A stretch of DNA of 64,000 nucleotides from Rhizobiales bacterium 2SD (GCA_005502805.1 SCMY01000003.1:1-64000); one strand, 5' to 3'. Shown: positions 1-11,388, counted from the first letter of the stretch. Numbers and translations are program-made. The notes: generated by a model from the letters alone, not told the origin.

Positions 1-113
1 CCCGACAACGAAAGCCGCCGTGGCATCGACCTGCACCGCGAAGCTACTCGCCACGCGATGGTCCCCGCCTCTCGGACCTGCACCCGATACGGGCCAAGCG
101 AGAATAAGGGCCA
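1..113. repeat. Direct repeat copy A (113 bp visible)
   Basis: Bases 1-113 are identical to 354-466, giving a period of 353 bp. The right boundary is sharp at 113/466. The left boundary lies outside the window. The repeat carries coding sequence of the minus-strand secreted-protein gene. Confidence 0.95.
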
Positions 114-186
114 GTGACAAAACGGCAGCCGCCCTAAGGCTCAAGGCCAAAGTAACCGACACCGATCCAGCTCCGCGTCCACTCAA
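1..186 (-). CDS. Putative secreted protein, 5' part only (runs off window)
   Basis: The frame is open from a TTG at 186 to base 1, giving 62 codons. A purine-rich GGGGGAGG at about 192-199 sits at good distance before the TTG; a GTG at 162 is an alternative start. The N-terminus has basic residues, then a hydrophobic stretch (AAAVLSLALILAWPVSGAG) typical of a Sec signal peptide. No family is recognised. The second half is repeated at 354-466, so this looks like the parental copy of a local duplication, with its native start and signal peptide. The 3' end cannot be seen. Confidence 0.5.
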   Translation of the reverse strand, partial: MSGRGAGSVSVTLALSLRAAAVLSLALILAWPVSGAGPRGGDHRVASSFAVQVDATAAFVVG

Positions 187-200
187 GATGACCTCCCCCT

Positions 201-482
201 TCAGCTTAGCAGCTTTTTGGGCGCGTCAAGTCCTTGCGCGGCTCCCCGCCCAGGCCGACACATAAATTCGGAGACTGATCGGCAGGCCGCCAGCGGCGGA
301 ACACCAGTCTCGCACATGTCAGCCGGGGTGTGCGGGCGTCCTTCAAGCGAAGCCCCGACAACGAAAGCCGCCGTGGCATCGACCTGCACCGCGAAGCTAC
401 TCGCCACGCGATGGTCCCCGCCTCTCGGACCTGCACCCGATACGGGCCAAGCGAGAATAAGGGCCAAGTCAGCTTCTGACAC
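201..482 (-). pseudogene. 5'-truncated duplicate of the secreted-protein gene
   Basis: This 93-codon frame shares the repeat-encoded segment (LALILAWPVSGAG onward) with the gene at 1-186. The first ~25 codons, which hold the charged part of the signal peptide, are replaced by unrelated sequence (GTG at 480-482, MSEAD). The C-terminal half has three cysteines (MCETG, ACRSV, FMCRP) and ends with TGA at 201. No convincing ribosome binding site precedes position 482. It is most simply a broken copy left by a tandem duplication, and it shows how the intact protein probably ends. Confidence 0.45.
354..466. repeat. Direct repeat copy B
   Basis: Identical over 113 bp to bases 1-113. Downstream of 466 the two copies diverge completely. 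Confidence 0.95.
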
Positions 483-549
483 TTACTCGATTAGAGATGA
501 GAAGAAAAGGTGAACATTGGGGTTTCCCCAGCGCGTTTGAAGCAGCCCG

Positions 550-3513
<2,964 letters not shown>

Positions 3514-3616
3514 GGTGGTGTCCGAATTGAGCTTAAGCCGTACAGATAGGGCAATCGCCGGGCCGTGCCAGTGCAGCCGGGCGAGAGGCGGGCATGAGTA
3601 GCACGCAGCCGCCGAT

Positions 3617-3631
3617 GTTGCTGCATTGTTC
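3617..3631. promoter_or_regulatory. Candidate degenerate LexA (SOS) box upstream of uvrA
   Basis: GTTG-CTGCATT-GTTC differs by one base from the alphaproteobacterial SOS consensus GTTC-N7-GTTC. It lies about 104 bp before the uvrA start. uvrA is a known member of alphaproteobacterial SOS regulons, which raises the prior; the mismatch keeps this tentative. Confidence 0.4.
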
Positions 3632-3656
3632 TTGTGGGGTGTGCTGACAGAGATTG

Positions 3657-4835
3657 TCAGGAGCGTGGCAGGCTGCGGAAACGCCGCCGGAGCAGGATCG
3701 CCGAGACCAGCATGGCGAGCGCCAGCGTGCCGGACAGGATCAGCGCCGCCGAGGCGCCATAGCGCTCGATCAGCAGGGCATAGGCGAGCGGTGAGGCGGC
3801 CGAGAGGAAGAAGCCCGGAGCCAGCAGTCGGCCGACATAGGCGCCATAGCTCTTCGGATCGAACAGCATCAGCGGCAGCGTGCCGCGCGTGATCGTCAGC
3901 ACGCCATTGCCGGCGCCGTAGCAGAAGGCGAAGGCCAGCGCGGCAAAGGCACTGGCGCCACCGGCGAGGCCGACGACGAAGCAGAGCGGCAGCACCAGGC
4001 AGGCGACGAGGTTGAGGTCGAACGGGCTGGTGCGCGCGCCGAACAAGACCTCGCCGAGCCGCGCCAGCGACTGGCCGATGCCGCGCGTCGCGCCGATCCA
4101 GACCGCGGCCGCTGCCGGTAGGCCGAGCCCGGCGAGGATGCCGATCATATGGGCCGACATGCCGGCATTGAGGACGCCGGCGAAGGTGACGATCAGCGCA
4201 TAGAGCAGGCCGGCGAAGCGGGTGTCGGCCGGGCTGAGCGTGACGGCCGGCTTTGCCGCGGCAGCGTCGGACAAGGGCCGCGCCGAGACGGCCGGCAGCG
4301 TCAGATGCAGCGGCAAGGTGAGCAGCGCGAAGCCGGCATAGGCGATGAGCGCCCCGCGCCAGCCGAACTGCTCGGCGAGCACATGGCCGAGCGGCCAGAA
4401 CACGGTCGAGGCGAGGCCGCCGAGCAGGGTGATCTGGGCGATCGGCCGGCGCGCGGCGCTGCCGCCGATCCGGGCGAGCGCCGCGAAGGCGGCGTCATAG
4501 AGGCTGAGCCGCATGGCGAGGCCGAGGCAGATCCAGGCAGCGTAGTAGGCGGCGATCGTATGGGCGAAAGCGAGGCCAAGGCAGCCGGCGGCGGTGAGCA
4601 GCGAGCCTAGGCACATCACGGTGCGGCCACCATGGCGGTCGATCAGGCGGCCGACTGCGCCCGAGGTCAGCCCCATCACCAGCAGGCCGGCCGAGAGCCC
4701 GCCATGGATGATCGCCTGCGACCAGCCGAGCTCCTTGCCGATCAGCTCGCCGAAGGCTCCGACCAGATAGTAGGAGACGCCCCAGGAGATCAGCTGCGCC
4801 AGCCCGAGGCAGAAGACGGTGCTGCGAGAGATCAT
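3657..4835 (-). CDS. MFS transporter
   Basis: Major facilitator superfamily permease of 392 aa with about 12 hydrophobic segments and the loop motif [16 protein letters not shown] after TM2, the classical G-x-x-x-D-R-x-G-R-R/K signature. The start is set at MISRST (4835). A longer frame reaches 4892, but its N-terminus is charged and lies over a palindromic repeat. The substrate cannot be read from sequence. The gene lies downstream of the acetyltransferase gene on the same strand, separated by the palindrome at 4896-4956, so co-transcription is uncertain. Confidence 0.88.
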   Translation of the reverse strand: MISRSTVFCLGLAQLISWGVSYYLVGAFGELIGKELGWSQAIIHGGLSAGLLVMGLTSGAVGRLIDRHGGRTVMCLGSLLTAAGCLGLAFAHTIAAYYAAWICLGLAMRLSLYDAAFAALARIGGSAARRPIAQITLLGGLASTVFWPLGHVLAEQFGWRGALIAYAGFALLTLPLHLTLPAVSARPLSDAAAAKPAVTLSPADTRFAGLLYALIVTFAGVLNAGMSAHMIGILAGLGLPAAAAVWIGATRGIGQSLARLGEVLFGARTSPFDLNLVACLVLPLCFVVGLAGGASAFAALAFAFCYGAGNGVLTITRGTLPLMLFDPKSYGAYVGRLLAPGFFLSAASPLAYALLIERYGASAALILSGTLALAMLVSAILLRRRFRSLPRS

Positions 4836-4895
4836 CGACGAAGCTTCTCGACAGGTCTCGCCGCATCGATCCGAGTCGTCCCGGGCGACCAAAGG

Positions 4896-4956
4896 GAGAC
4901 CCGGGATCCATGCCTGAACGTGAGTCGGATAGGCTCAGGCATGGATCCCGGATCTC
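4896..4956. repeat. Palindromic intergenic repeat, GGATCC-core family
   Basis: The left arm 4896-4917 and right arm 4935-4956 are complementary over 22 bp with one mismatch (17 bp perfect: CCGGGATCCATGCCTGA), around a 17-nt loop. There is no T-tract, so it is not an obvious terminator. A shorter relative with the same GGGATCCAT core is at 10675-10705. It resembles REP-like mobile intergenic palindromes. Confidence 0.85.
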
Positions 4957-5002
4957 CGCTTCGCTCCGTCCGGGATGACACGCGTTTTGAGATGAAACGA
5001 CA

Positions 5003-5842
5003 TCACGTCGTTCCATCGGGCAATGTCTGATCCCCCGGGCCGAGGCTGCGCTGCATCAGGACGGTGTCGACCCAGCGGCCGAGCTTGAAGCCGGCCGAGC
5101 GCAAGGTGCCGACCGGCTCGAAGCCGAAGCGCCTATGCAGGCCGATCGAGCCGGCATTGCCGCTGTCGCCGATTACCGCCAGCATCTGCCGCCACGGGCC
5201 GGCCTCGCAGCGGCCGATCAGCCCCGAGAGCAGCGCCCCGCCAATCCCGCGGCCGGCCTGTCCTTCTGCGACGTAGACGGAGTCCTCGATCGTATGGCGA
5301 TAGGCCGGGCGGGGGCGGTAGCTGCTGGCATAGCTGTAGCCGACGACGTAGCCGTTCTGCTCGGCAGCGAGATAGGGCAGGCCGAGGCCGAGCACCGCCT
5401 GCCGGCGCGCCAGCATCTCCTCGATGCTCGGCGGCGTCTCCTCGAAGCTGGCGAGACCATACAGGACATGGTGGGTGTAGATCGCCTGGATCGCGGCCAT
5501 GTCCGCCTCCTCAGCATCGCGGATGAGGATCGGTGCGGCGCTGCCGGCGGTCTCGGAAGTCGTCATCACAATCGTTCCGGCCCGGCCGGGCCGCCTTTCC
5601 ATCCCGTCGGGGCGCCCGGTCAGCGCCTCCTGTCGCGTCACACCGATATCGGCGAGGCAATGCTCGTCGAGCTCGCGCAGGGCCTGCAATTGCTGATAGC
5701 GCGATTGCTGGGAGGCGCCGAGATAGTTTGCCGCTTCGCACAGCAGCTTTCGTCCCGCACACCAGATCCCGCTCATCGCTCGCGCCCTGCCACAGCCGGA
5801 TTCGTCCGAACCGCAGCGGCACCTTGCGCTTTGCCGCGCCAT
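5003..5842 (-). CDS. DUF1127 domain fused to GNAT N-acetyltransferase
   Basis: One uninterrupted frame encodes two recognisable parts. Residues ~40-75 (YQQLQALRELDEHCLADIGVTRQEA) match the short DUF1127 pattern. From residue 93 (MTTSETAG, internal ATG at 5566) begins a GNAT domain of the phosphinothricin acetyltransferase-like group, with the acetyl-CoA loop QAGRGIGGALL and the downstream GNAGSIGLHRRFGF. GNAT enzymes of this group acetylate small amines. No strong ribosome binding site precedes 5842, 5776 or 5566, so the start is uncertain. The protein may be a true fusion, or DUF1127 sequence read through. The divergent LysR gene starts 46 bp away and is a likely regulator. Confidence 0.7.
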   Translation of the reverse strand: MARQSARCRCGSDESGCGRARAMSGIWCAGRKLLCEAANYLGASQQSRYQQLQALRELDEHCLADIGVTRQEALTGRPDGMERRPGRAGTIVMTTSETAGSAAPILIRDAEEADMAAIQAIYTHHVLYGLASFEETPPSIEEMLARRQAVLGLGLPYLAAEQNGYVVGYSYASSYRPRPAYRHTIEDSVYVAEGQAGRGIGGALLSGLIGRCEAGPWRQMLAVIGDSGNAGSIGLHRRFGFEPVGTLRSAGFKLGRWVDTVLMQRSLGPGDQTLPDGTT

Positions 5843-5888
5843 AAATGAAGCTTCTCAAAGTTATGCAGAGCATGAGAAATTCTTTGAG

Positions 5889-6773
5889 ATGCGCGACCTT
5901 CGCCTCGATCAGCTCGACAGCTTCCGGCAGGTGATCGCGCTCGGCAGCTTCTCGGCGGCGGCCGAGAGGCTCGGCTTGAGCCAGCCGGCGGTCAGCCTGC
6001 AGATCCGCGAACTCGAGCGCCGACTCGGCGCGGTGCTGATCGAGCGCGTCGGACGCCGGGCTCAGCCGACGGCGGCCGGCATGGAACTGCTCGACCATGC
6101 CGGCCGGATCGCGGCGGCGGTGGCGGTGGCGCAAGAGGCGATGGCGCGGCATGCGACCGGGGCGATGGGCCGTGTCCGCATCGGCACTGGTGCCACGGCC
6201 TGCATCTTCCTGCTGCCACCGGTGCTGGGGGACTTGCGGCGGCGCCATCCGACGCTGGAGATCACCGTCAGCACCGGCAACACCTCGGACATCGTCAAGG
6301 CGATCGAGGACAACCAGATCGATATCGGCCTGGTCTCGCTGCCGGCCATTGGCCGTGCTCTGCAGGTGACGCCGCTACTAGAGGACGAATTCGCGGTGAT
6401 CGCGCCGCCGGGCATGGAACTGCCGGCGCGGTTGACGCCGGAGGCGCTGGCGCGCCTGCCGGTGCTGCTGTTCGAGCCGGGCGGCATCACCCGGCGCATC
6501 GCTGATGAATGGTTCGCCCGTGCCGGCGTAACGTTGAAGCCGGTGATGTCGCTCGGCAGCGTCGAGGCGATCAAGCGGCTGGTCGGCGCCGGCCTCGGTT
6601 GCGCCGTGCTGCCCGGCATGGCGGTGCGCGGCGAGAGCGATGGGCTGGTGGTGCGCTCTATGTCGCCGCGGGTGCATCGCACGCTCGGCCTCGTCCTGCG
6701 CAAGGACAAGCCGCTGCATCGCGGCTTGCGCGAGACGCTGAAGTCGCTGCGGGCGCTGGGAACGCTCGGTTGA
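5889..6773 (+). CDS. LysR-family transcriptional regulator
   Basis: The 294-aa product has the N-terminal winged helix-turn-helix typical of LysR (FRQVIALGSFSAAAERLGLS, then QPAVSLQIRELERRLG at residues ~12-48). A periplasmic-binding-protein-like effector domain follows. It is divergent from the DUF1127-GNAT gene with 46 bp between starts, the usual LysR arrangement, so it probably controls that gene and itself. The effector is unknown. Confidence 0.93.
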   Translation: MRDLRLDQLDSFRQVIALGSFSAAAERLGLSQPAVSLQIRELERRLGAVLIERVGRRAQPTAAGMELLDHAGRIAAAVAVAQEAMARHATGAMGRVRIGTGATACIFLLPPVLGDLRRRHPTLEITVSTGNTSDIVKAIEDNQIDIGLVSLPAIGRALQVTPLLEDEFAVIAPPGMELPARLTPEALARLPVLLFEPGGITRRIADEWFARAGVTLKPVMSLGSVEAIKRLVGAGLGCAVLPGMAVRGESDGLVVRSMSPRVHRTLGLVLRKDKPLHRGLRETLKSLRALGTLG

Positions 6774-6966
6774 GAGCTTTGCCTCCTGACAGGACCGGTC
6801 AGGCGTGCGGTCCATCTCATCCCTCGTTCGCGCAGTGCCTATGACCTGAAACCGGCGCTAAGGTTTTCGCCTGTTGGGCGGAACATTTCGCCCGCTTTCG
6901 CGCTTCGTGGAGATGCCGGAAAGTCAGGTGCCAGGATCGGGCACTCCAGCCAGCGGGGGGATCGTC

Positions 6967-7962
6967 ATGATGAAAGCCGTTCTGCGAGGAGCCGCATTGC
7001 TGCTCGGCCTCGGTCTCGCCGCTCCCGGTTTCGCCTGCGAGCTCGACCGCCCGCTGAAGATGGCCGGGCTCGACTATGATTCCGCCGCCTTCCACGGCGC
7101 CGTCGCCAGCGCCATCGCCGAGAAGGGTTTTGGCTGCAAGGTCGAGCGCGTGCCGGGCGTGATCGCGCCGCTGGTCAACGGTCTGGGCCGCGGCGATGTC
7201 GACATCGTCATGGAGATCTGGCTGGCCAATCCGGTCGAGGCCTGGCTCAAGGAGTCGGCGGCTGGCAAGGTCGAGCCGCTTGGCACGACCTTCCCCGACG
7301 CGACCGAAGGCTGGTTCGTGCCGCGCTATCTCGTTTCCGGCCCCGACGCCAAGGCGCCCGAGTTGAAATCGGTGCAGGACCTCAAGCGCTACAAGGAGCT
7401 GTTCACCGACCCGGACGAGCCCGGCAAGGGCCGCTTCTATAATTGCGTCGCCGGCTGGGTCTGTGAGGGCATCAACAGCAAGAAGCTTGTCGCCTACGGG
7501 CTCTCCGGCGATTTCACCAATCTGCGCGGCGGCTCCGGCGAGGCGATCGTCGCCGCCGTCGAATCCGCCCTGAAGCGCAAGCGGCCGGTCGTGTTCTATT
7601 ATTGGGGCCCGAGCTGGCTGCTCGGCGCCTATGACCTGGTCAAGCTCGCGGAGCCGGCCTTCGACCAGGCGATCTGGGACGAGCTCAAGGCGAGCGATGC
7701 GCCCAAGCGGGCGACCGCCTATCCGGTCAGCCGGGTCGTCATCGGCGCCAACGTCGAGTTGGCCAAGAAGGCGCCGCAGCTCGCCGGCTTCTTCAGGAAA
7801 TACACCACCACCGCCGAGCTGACCTCGAAAATGCTGGCCGAGGCGCGTGAGAAGGGCGTCTCGCCCGAGCAGCAGGCGCTCGTCTTCCTGAAGACGCAAC
7901 CGGACGTCTGGAAAGCGTGGCTGCCGGCCGAGATCGCCAGCAAGGTCGCGTCCGGCCTGTGA
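6967..7962 (+). CDS. Glycine betaine/choline-type ABC transporter substrate-binding protein
   Basis: Exported solute-binding protein of the OpuAC family, 331 aa. The start at 6967 is chosen because GCGGGGGGA lies just upstream and the product then opens with a signal peptide (MMKAVLRGAALLLGLGLAAPGFAC). Family-typical segments are GDVDIVMEIWLANPVEAW and VVFYYWGPSWLLGAYDLVKL, whose aromatic residues usually form the cage for quaternary amines. It overlaps the permease gene by 4 bp (GTGA), so the two are translationally coupled. No ATPase gene lies beside them. Confidence 0.9.
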   Translation: MMKAVLRGAALLLGLGLAAPGFACELDRPLKMAGLDYDSAAFHGAVASAIAEKGFGCKVERVPGVIAPLVNGLGRGDVDIVMEIWLANPVEAWLKESAAGKVEPLGTTFPDATEGWFVPRYLVSGPDAKAPELKSVQDLKRYKELFTDPDEPGKGRFYNCVAGWVCEGINSKKLVAYGLSGDFTNLRGGSGEAIVAAVESALKRKRPVVFYYWGPSWLLGAYDLVKLAEPAFDQAIWDELKASDAPKRATAYPVSRVVIGANVELAKKAPQLAGFFRKYTTTAELTSKMLAEAREKGVSPEQQALVFLKTQPDVWKAWLPAEIASKVASGL

Positions 7963-8816
7963 CACTCGATGGATTGCCGGATCTCGGCAAGGCGCTGCAG
8001 AAGCTGGTCAACCAGGCCGTTGACGCCGTCGTCACCGGCTATGGCAACGACCTCGACGGCTTCAGCAGGCTGCTGACGGCGCCTATTCGCGGCGTCGAAG
8101 CGGCTCTGCTGCTCGTTCCCGTGCCGGCCTTCGTCCTGGCTGTCGCTGCGAGCGCCTGGTTTGCGAGACGTAGTGTTCGCTTCGCGCTCGCCATGGCGGC
8201 CCTGCCACTGGTGCTAGCCGGCCTCGGCGTCTGGACCGAGGCGATGCAGACGCTTGCGCTCGTCATCGTCGCGGTGGTGCTGGTCGTGCTGCTGGGCTTG
8301 CCACTCGGCGTCGCCGCCGCGCGCCTGCCAAGGCTGGGGAAGGCTCTCGCGCCGGTCTACGACCTGATGCAGACGATTCCCAATTTCGTCTACCTGATCC
8401 CGGTGGCGATGCTGCTCGGGCTCGGTCGGGCGCCGGCTCTGCTCGCGACCCTGATCTACGCGCTGCCGCCGTTCGCGCGCCTGACCGAGCTCGGCCTGCG
8501 CGGCATCGATATCGGCATGATCCAGGCCGCCCAGGCGCTCGGCCTGCGCCCGCGCCAGACGCTCTGGCTGATCGAATTGCCGCTGGCGCGACCGGTGATC
8601 CTGCAGGGGCTGAACCAGGCGATCATGCTCTCGCTCGCCATGGTCGTGGTCGCCTCGATGATCGGCGCCAAGGGGTTGGGCGAAGTCGTGCTGCTTGGCC
8701 TGCAGCGCGCCGATCCCGGCCTCGGCTTCGTCGGCGGGCTCGCGGTCGTGGCGCTGGCGATCCTGCTCGACCGGATGGCGCAGGCGACCCTCCGGCAGCG
8801 CCGGCCGCCCGCGTGA
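7959..8816 (+). CDS. Betaine/proline-type ABC transporter permease
   Basis: Integral membrane subunit (ProW/OpuAB-like), 285 aa from the GTG at 7959, which overlaps the preceding TGA. The N-terminus (LQKLVNQAVDAVVTGYG) precedes several membrane segments. The binding-protein-dependent permease motif IDIGMIQAAQALGLRPRQTLWLIELPLA is the EAA loop that contacts the ATPase. An ATPase (ProV/OpuAA) is required for transport but is not encoded here, so it must be supplied from elsewhere or has been lost. Confidence 0.9.
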   Translation: MTLDGLPDLGKALQKLVNQAVDAVVTGYGNDLDGFSRLLTAPIRGVEAALLLVPVPAFVLAVAASAWFARRSVRFALAMAALPLVLAGLGVWTEAMQTLALVIVAVVLVVLLGLPLGVAAARLPRLGKALAPVYDLMQTIPNFVYLIPVAMLLGLGRAPALLATLIYALPPFARLTELGLRGIDIGMIQAAQALGLRPRQTLWLIELPLARPVILQGLNQAIMLSLAMVVVASMIGAKGLGEVVLLGLQRADPGLGFVGGLAVVALAILLDRMAQATLRQRRPPA

Positions 8817-8902
8817 GCTGCTGACGGATTCGGTCAGGACGAGCGGTTGCGCCGCATCCGGGGCTTGGGGCAGGGTGCCGCCCGCATTGGGAGAGCGCCG
8901 CC

Positions 8903-9202
8903 ATGTACGGATTGATCGGGAAGATGCGGGCCAAGCCCGGCGAGCGCGAGGCGCTGATCGGCTACATCCTCGAGAGCAGCGGCGAGATGCCGGGCTGCCT
9001 GAGCTACATCGTCGCCCGCGATCCGGACGATGCTGATGCGATCTGGGTGACCGAGGTCTGGGACAAGGAGGAGAGCCACAAGGCCTCGCTCGCTCTGCCG
9101 GCCGTGCAGGCGGCGATCGCCAAGGCCAAGCCGATCATCGCCGGCTTCGACAGCCATGTTGTCACGCAGCCGGTCGGCGGATTTGGGCTGGCGAAGGGCT
9201 GA
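8903..9202 (+). CDS. ABM-fold putative monooxygenase (YgiN-like)
   Basis: The 99-aa protein has the antibiotic-biosynthesis-monooxygenase/dimeric ferredoxin-like fold pattern: MYGLIGKMRAKPGEREAL, then PGCLSYIVARDPDDADAIWVTEVWDKEESHKASL. Members act on quinols or similar aromatics, often without cofactor, or are stress-related with unknown substrate. It stands alone after the betaine permease gene with an 86-bp gap. Confidence 0.85.
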   Translation: MYGLIGKMRAKPGEREALIGYILESSGEMPGCLSYIVARDPDDADAIWVTEVWDKEESHKASLALPAVQAAIAKAKPIIAGFDSHVVTQPVGGFGLAKG

Positions 9203-9210
9203 ACCATTGC

Positions 9211-9305
9211 CCGTCATGGTCGGGCTTGTCCCGACCAGCCACGTCTTCCCAGATGCAATGTGGCGTTCAAGACGTGGATGCTCGCCACAAGGGCGAGCAT
9301 GACGG
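9211..9305. repeat. Nested palindromic (cloverleaf-like) intergenic repeat
   Basis: Three stems nest within 95 bp. The outer arms are CCGTCATG (9211) and CATGACGG (9305). A hairpin at 9217-9237 is TGGTCGGG-CTTGT-CCCGACCA. An inner stem pairs CCACGTCTT (9239-9247) with AAGACGTGG (9269-9277). A last hairpin is ATGCTCGCC-ACAAG-GGCGAGCAT (9278-9300). The 21-mer at 9217-9237 recurs in exact reverse complement at 45516-45536. There is no coding potential. Confidence 0.9.
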
Positions 9306-9385
9306 TTTGCGTTCGCAATGACGGTATGCCTTTCGCTAGCGGGGCCTAGCGTCTAAGACCCTCGCGACCGAGCCGCGAGCCTGCC

Positions 9386-10657
9386 ATGACCCAATCCGCC
9401 CCGAGCAAACTTACCATCCTGCCGACGACGGCGGCGCTGACCGGCCGGGTGATGCCGCCCGGCTCAAAATCGATCACCAACCGGGCGCTTCTGGTTGCGG
9501 CGCTGGCGAAGGGCATCAGCCGGCTCAGCGGCGCGCTGAAGAGCGACGACACCCGCTATATGGCGCAGGCGCTGCGCGACATGGGCGTGACGATCGACGA
9601 GCCCGACGCGACCAGCTTCATCGTCACCAGCGACGGCCGGCTCAGGGCGCCGACGGCTCCGCTCTTCCTCGGCAATGCCGGCACTGCGACCCGCTTCCTG
9701 ACGGCGGCGGCGGCGCTGGTCGACGGCACGGTCGTGGTCGATGGCGACGAGCATATGCGCAAGCGGCCGATCCTGCCGCTGGTCGAGGCGCTGACGCGGC
9801 TCGGCGTCGCGATCAGCGCGCCGAGCGGCTGCCCCCCGGTCACTATCCAGGGGCAGGGCGGTTTCGCGGGCGGGCTGGTCGAGGTCGATGGCGGGCTCTC
9901 CAGCCAGTATGTCTCGGCGCTGCTGATGGCTGGCGCCTGCGCCCGCAATCCGGTCGATGTCGTGCTGACCGGCCAGGAGATCGGCGCACGCGGCTATGTC
10001 GACCTGACGCTGGCGACGATGCGCGCCTTTGGCGCCGAAGTCTCCGAGCCGGCGAGCGGCGGCTGGCGGATCGCGCCGACCGGCTATGTCGCCACCGACT
10101 ACCTGATCGAGCCGGATGCCTCGGCCGCGACCTATCTCTGGGCGGCGGAGGTGCTGACCGGCGGCGCGATCGATCTCGGCGTGCCGGCGTCTGCCTTCAC
10201 CCAGCCCGACGCCAAGGCGCATGAATTGATCGCCGCCTTCCCGAACCTGCCGGCCGAGATCGACGGTTCGCAGATGCAGGATGCGGTGCCGACGCTCGCC
10301 GTGCTCGCCGCCTTCAATCGGACGCCGGTGCGCTTCACCGGAATCGCCAATTTGCGCGTCAAGGAATGCGACCGCGTCGCGGCGCTGGCGCAGGGCCTGT
10401 CGCGGATCCGTCCCGGGCTCGGCGTCGAGGAGGGAGACGATCTCCTCGTCGCCTCCGATCCGGCGCTGGCCGGTCAGACGCTGCCGGCCCAGATCGACAC
10501 CTTCGCCGACCATCGCATCGCCATGAGCTTCGCGCTGGCGGGGCTGAAGATCGGCGGCGTCACCATTCTCGACCCTGCTTGCGTGGCGAAGACCTATCCG
10601 GACTACTGGCGCGCGCTCGGCTCGCTCGGCGTACGTTTCGAGGGTGAGCTGCCCTAG
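9386..10657 (+). CDS. aroA: 3-phosphoshikimate 1-carboxyvinyltransferase (EPSP synthase)
   Basis: Sixth step of the shikimate pathway: transfers enolpyruvate from PEP to shikimate-3-phosphate. The 423-aa product has PPGSKSITNRALLVAAL (residues 24-40), LGNAGTATRFL (95-105), the HMRKRPI segment, and the catalytic region RVKECDR near residue 330. These are class I-like motifs. The position usually filled by proline in the class I NAGTAMRP motif is Phe (residue 104), and the methionine two residues earlier is Thr. It is monocistronic here, ending at a palindrome shared with convergent ssb. Confidence 0.96.
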   Translation: MTQSAPSKLTILPTTAALTGRVMPPGSKSITNRALLVAALAKGISRLSGALKSDDTRYMAQALRDMGVTIDEPDATSFIVTSDGRLRAPTAPLFLGNAGTATRFLTAAAALVDGTVVVDGDEHMRKRPILPLVEALTRLGVAISAPSGCPPVTIQGQGGFAGGLVEVDGGLSSQYVSALLMAGACARNPVDVVLTGQEIGARGYVDLTLATMRAFGAEVSEPASGGWRIAPTGYVATDYLIEPDASAATYLWAAEVLTGGAIDLGVPASAFTQPDAKAHELIAAFPNLPAEIDGSQMQDAVPTLAVLAAFNRTPVRFTGIANLRVKECDRVAALAQGLSRIRPGLGVEEGDDLLVASDPALAGQTLPAQIDTFADHRIAMSFALAGLKIGGVTILDPACVAKTYPDYWRALGSLGVRFEGELP

Positions 10658-10674
10658 CACCCGACAAAACAGAA

Positions 10675-10705
10675 CGCCGGGATCCATCCATGATGGATCC
10701 CGGCG
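10675..10705. repeat. Palindrome between convergent aroA and ssb
   Basis: CGCCGGGATCCATC (10675-10688) and GATGGATCCCGGCG (10692-10705) form a perfect 14-bp stem with a 3-nt spacer. It lies between the ends of aroA and ssb. There is no T-tract on either strand, so it is either a weak bidirectional terminator or a short member of the GGGATCCAT repeat family seen at 4896-4956. Confidence 0.8.
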
Positions 10706-10767
10706 CAGCGCCACTCACGCGGCTTGTCCGGAGTTGAAACCCGATCCGATCCGTTCGGGCGAAAGTC

Positions 10768-11298
10768 CTAGAACGGGATGTCGTCGTCGAGATGGCTCGA
10801 CGAGCGCGGACCGCCACCGCTCGCCATCGCCGGCTGGCGCGAGCCGCCACCGACCGGGCTCGACCGGCCGAAGGAGCCGCCGCCCGACGAACCCTCGTCG
10901 CCATAGCCACCGCCGCTGCCACCGCCGAACTCGTCGCCGCCCTGGCCACGGCTGTCGAGGATGGTGAGTTCGCCGCGGAAGCGCTGCAGCACGATCTCGG
11001 TCGTGTACTTCTCGACGCCCTGCTGGTCCTGCCATTTGCGGGTCTGCAGCTGGCCCTCGATGTAAACCTTCGAGCCCTTCTTCAGATACTGCTCGGCGAC
11101 CTTGGCGAGGTTCTCATTGAAGATCACCACGGAGTGCCATTCGGTGCGCTCCTTGCGCTCGCCCGACTGCTTGTCGCGCCAGGTCTCCGAGGTGGCGATC
11201 CGCAGATTGACCACCGGCTCGCCGCTGCCGAGGCGCCGTACCTCGGGATCGCGCCCGAGATTGCCGACCAGAATGACCTTGTTGACGCTACCAGCCAT
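10768..11298 (-). CDS. ssb: Single-stranded DNA-binding protein
   Basis: Coats ssDNA during replication, recombination and repair. The 176-aa product has the OB-fold signature [20 protein letters not shown] at the N-terminus and [20 protein letters not shown] Gly/Ser-rich linker follows, ending in the acidic tip LDDDIPF that binds partner proteins. The start at 11298 is preferred over ATG 11310 because GGAG sits about 6 nt upstream of it. A perfect SOS box lies 91 bp upstream. Confidence 0.97.
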   Translation of the reverse strand: MAGSVNKVILVGNLGRDPEVRRLGSGEPVVNLRIATSETWRDKQSGERKERTEWHSVVIFNENLAKVAEQYLKKGSKVYIEGQLQTRKWQDQQGVEKYTTEIVLQRFRGELTILDSRGQGGDEFGGGSGGGYGDEGSSGGGSFGRSSPVGGGSRQPAMASGGGPRSSSHLDDDIPF

Positions 11299-11388
11299 GA
11301 CAGGCTCCATTTCCTGCGCACTTCAGCACAAATCCGGCCGGATGACCGGAGCCGGACCCTAGCGGGCCATGTCGGCACTATCAATGAT

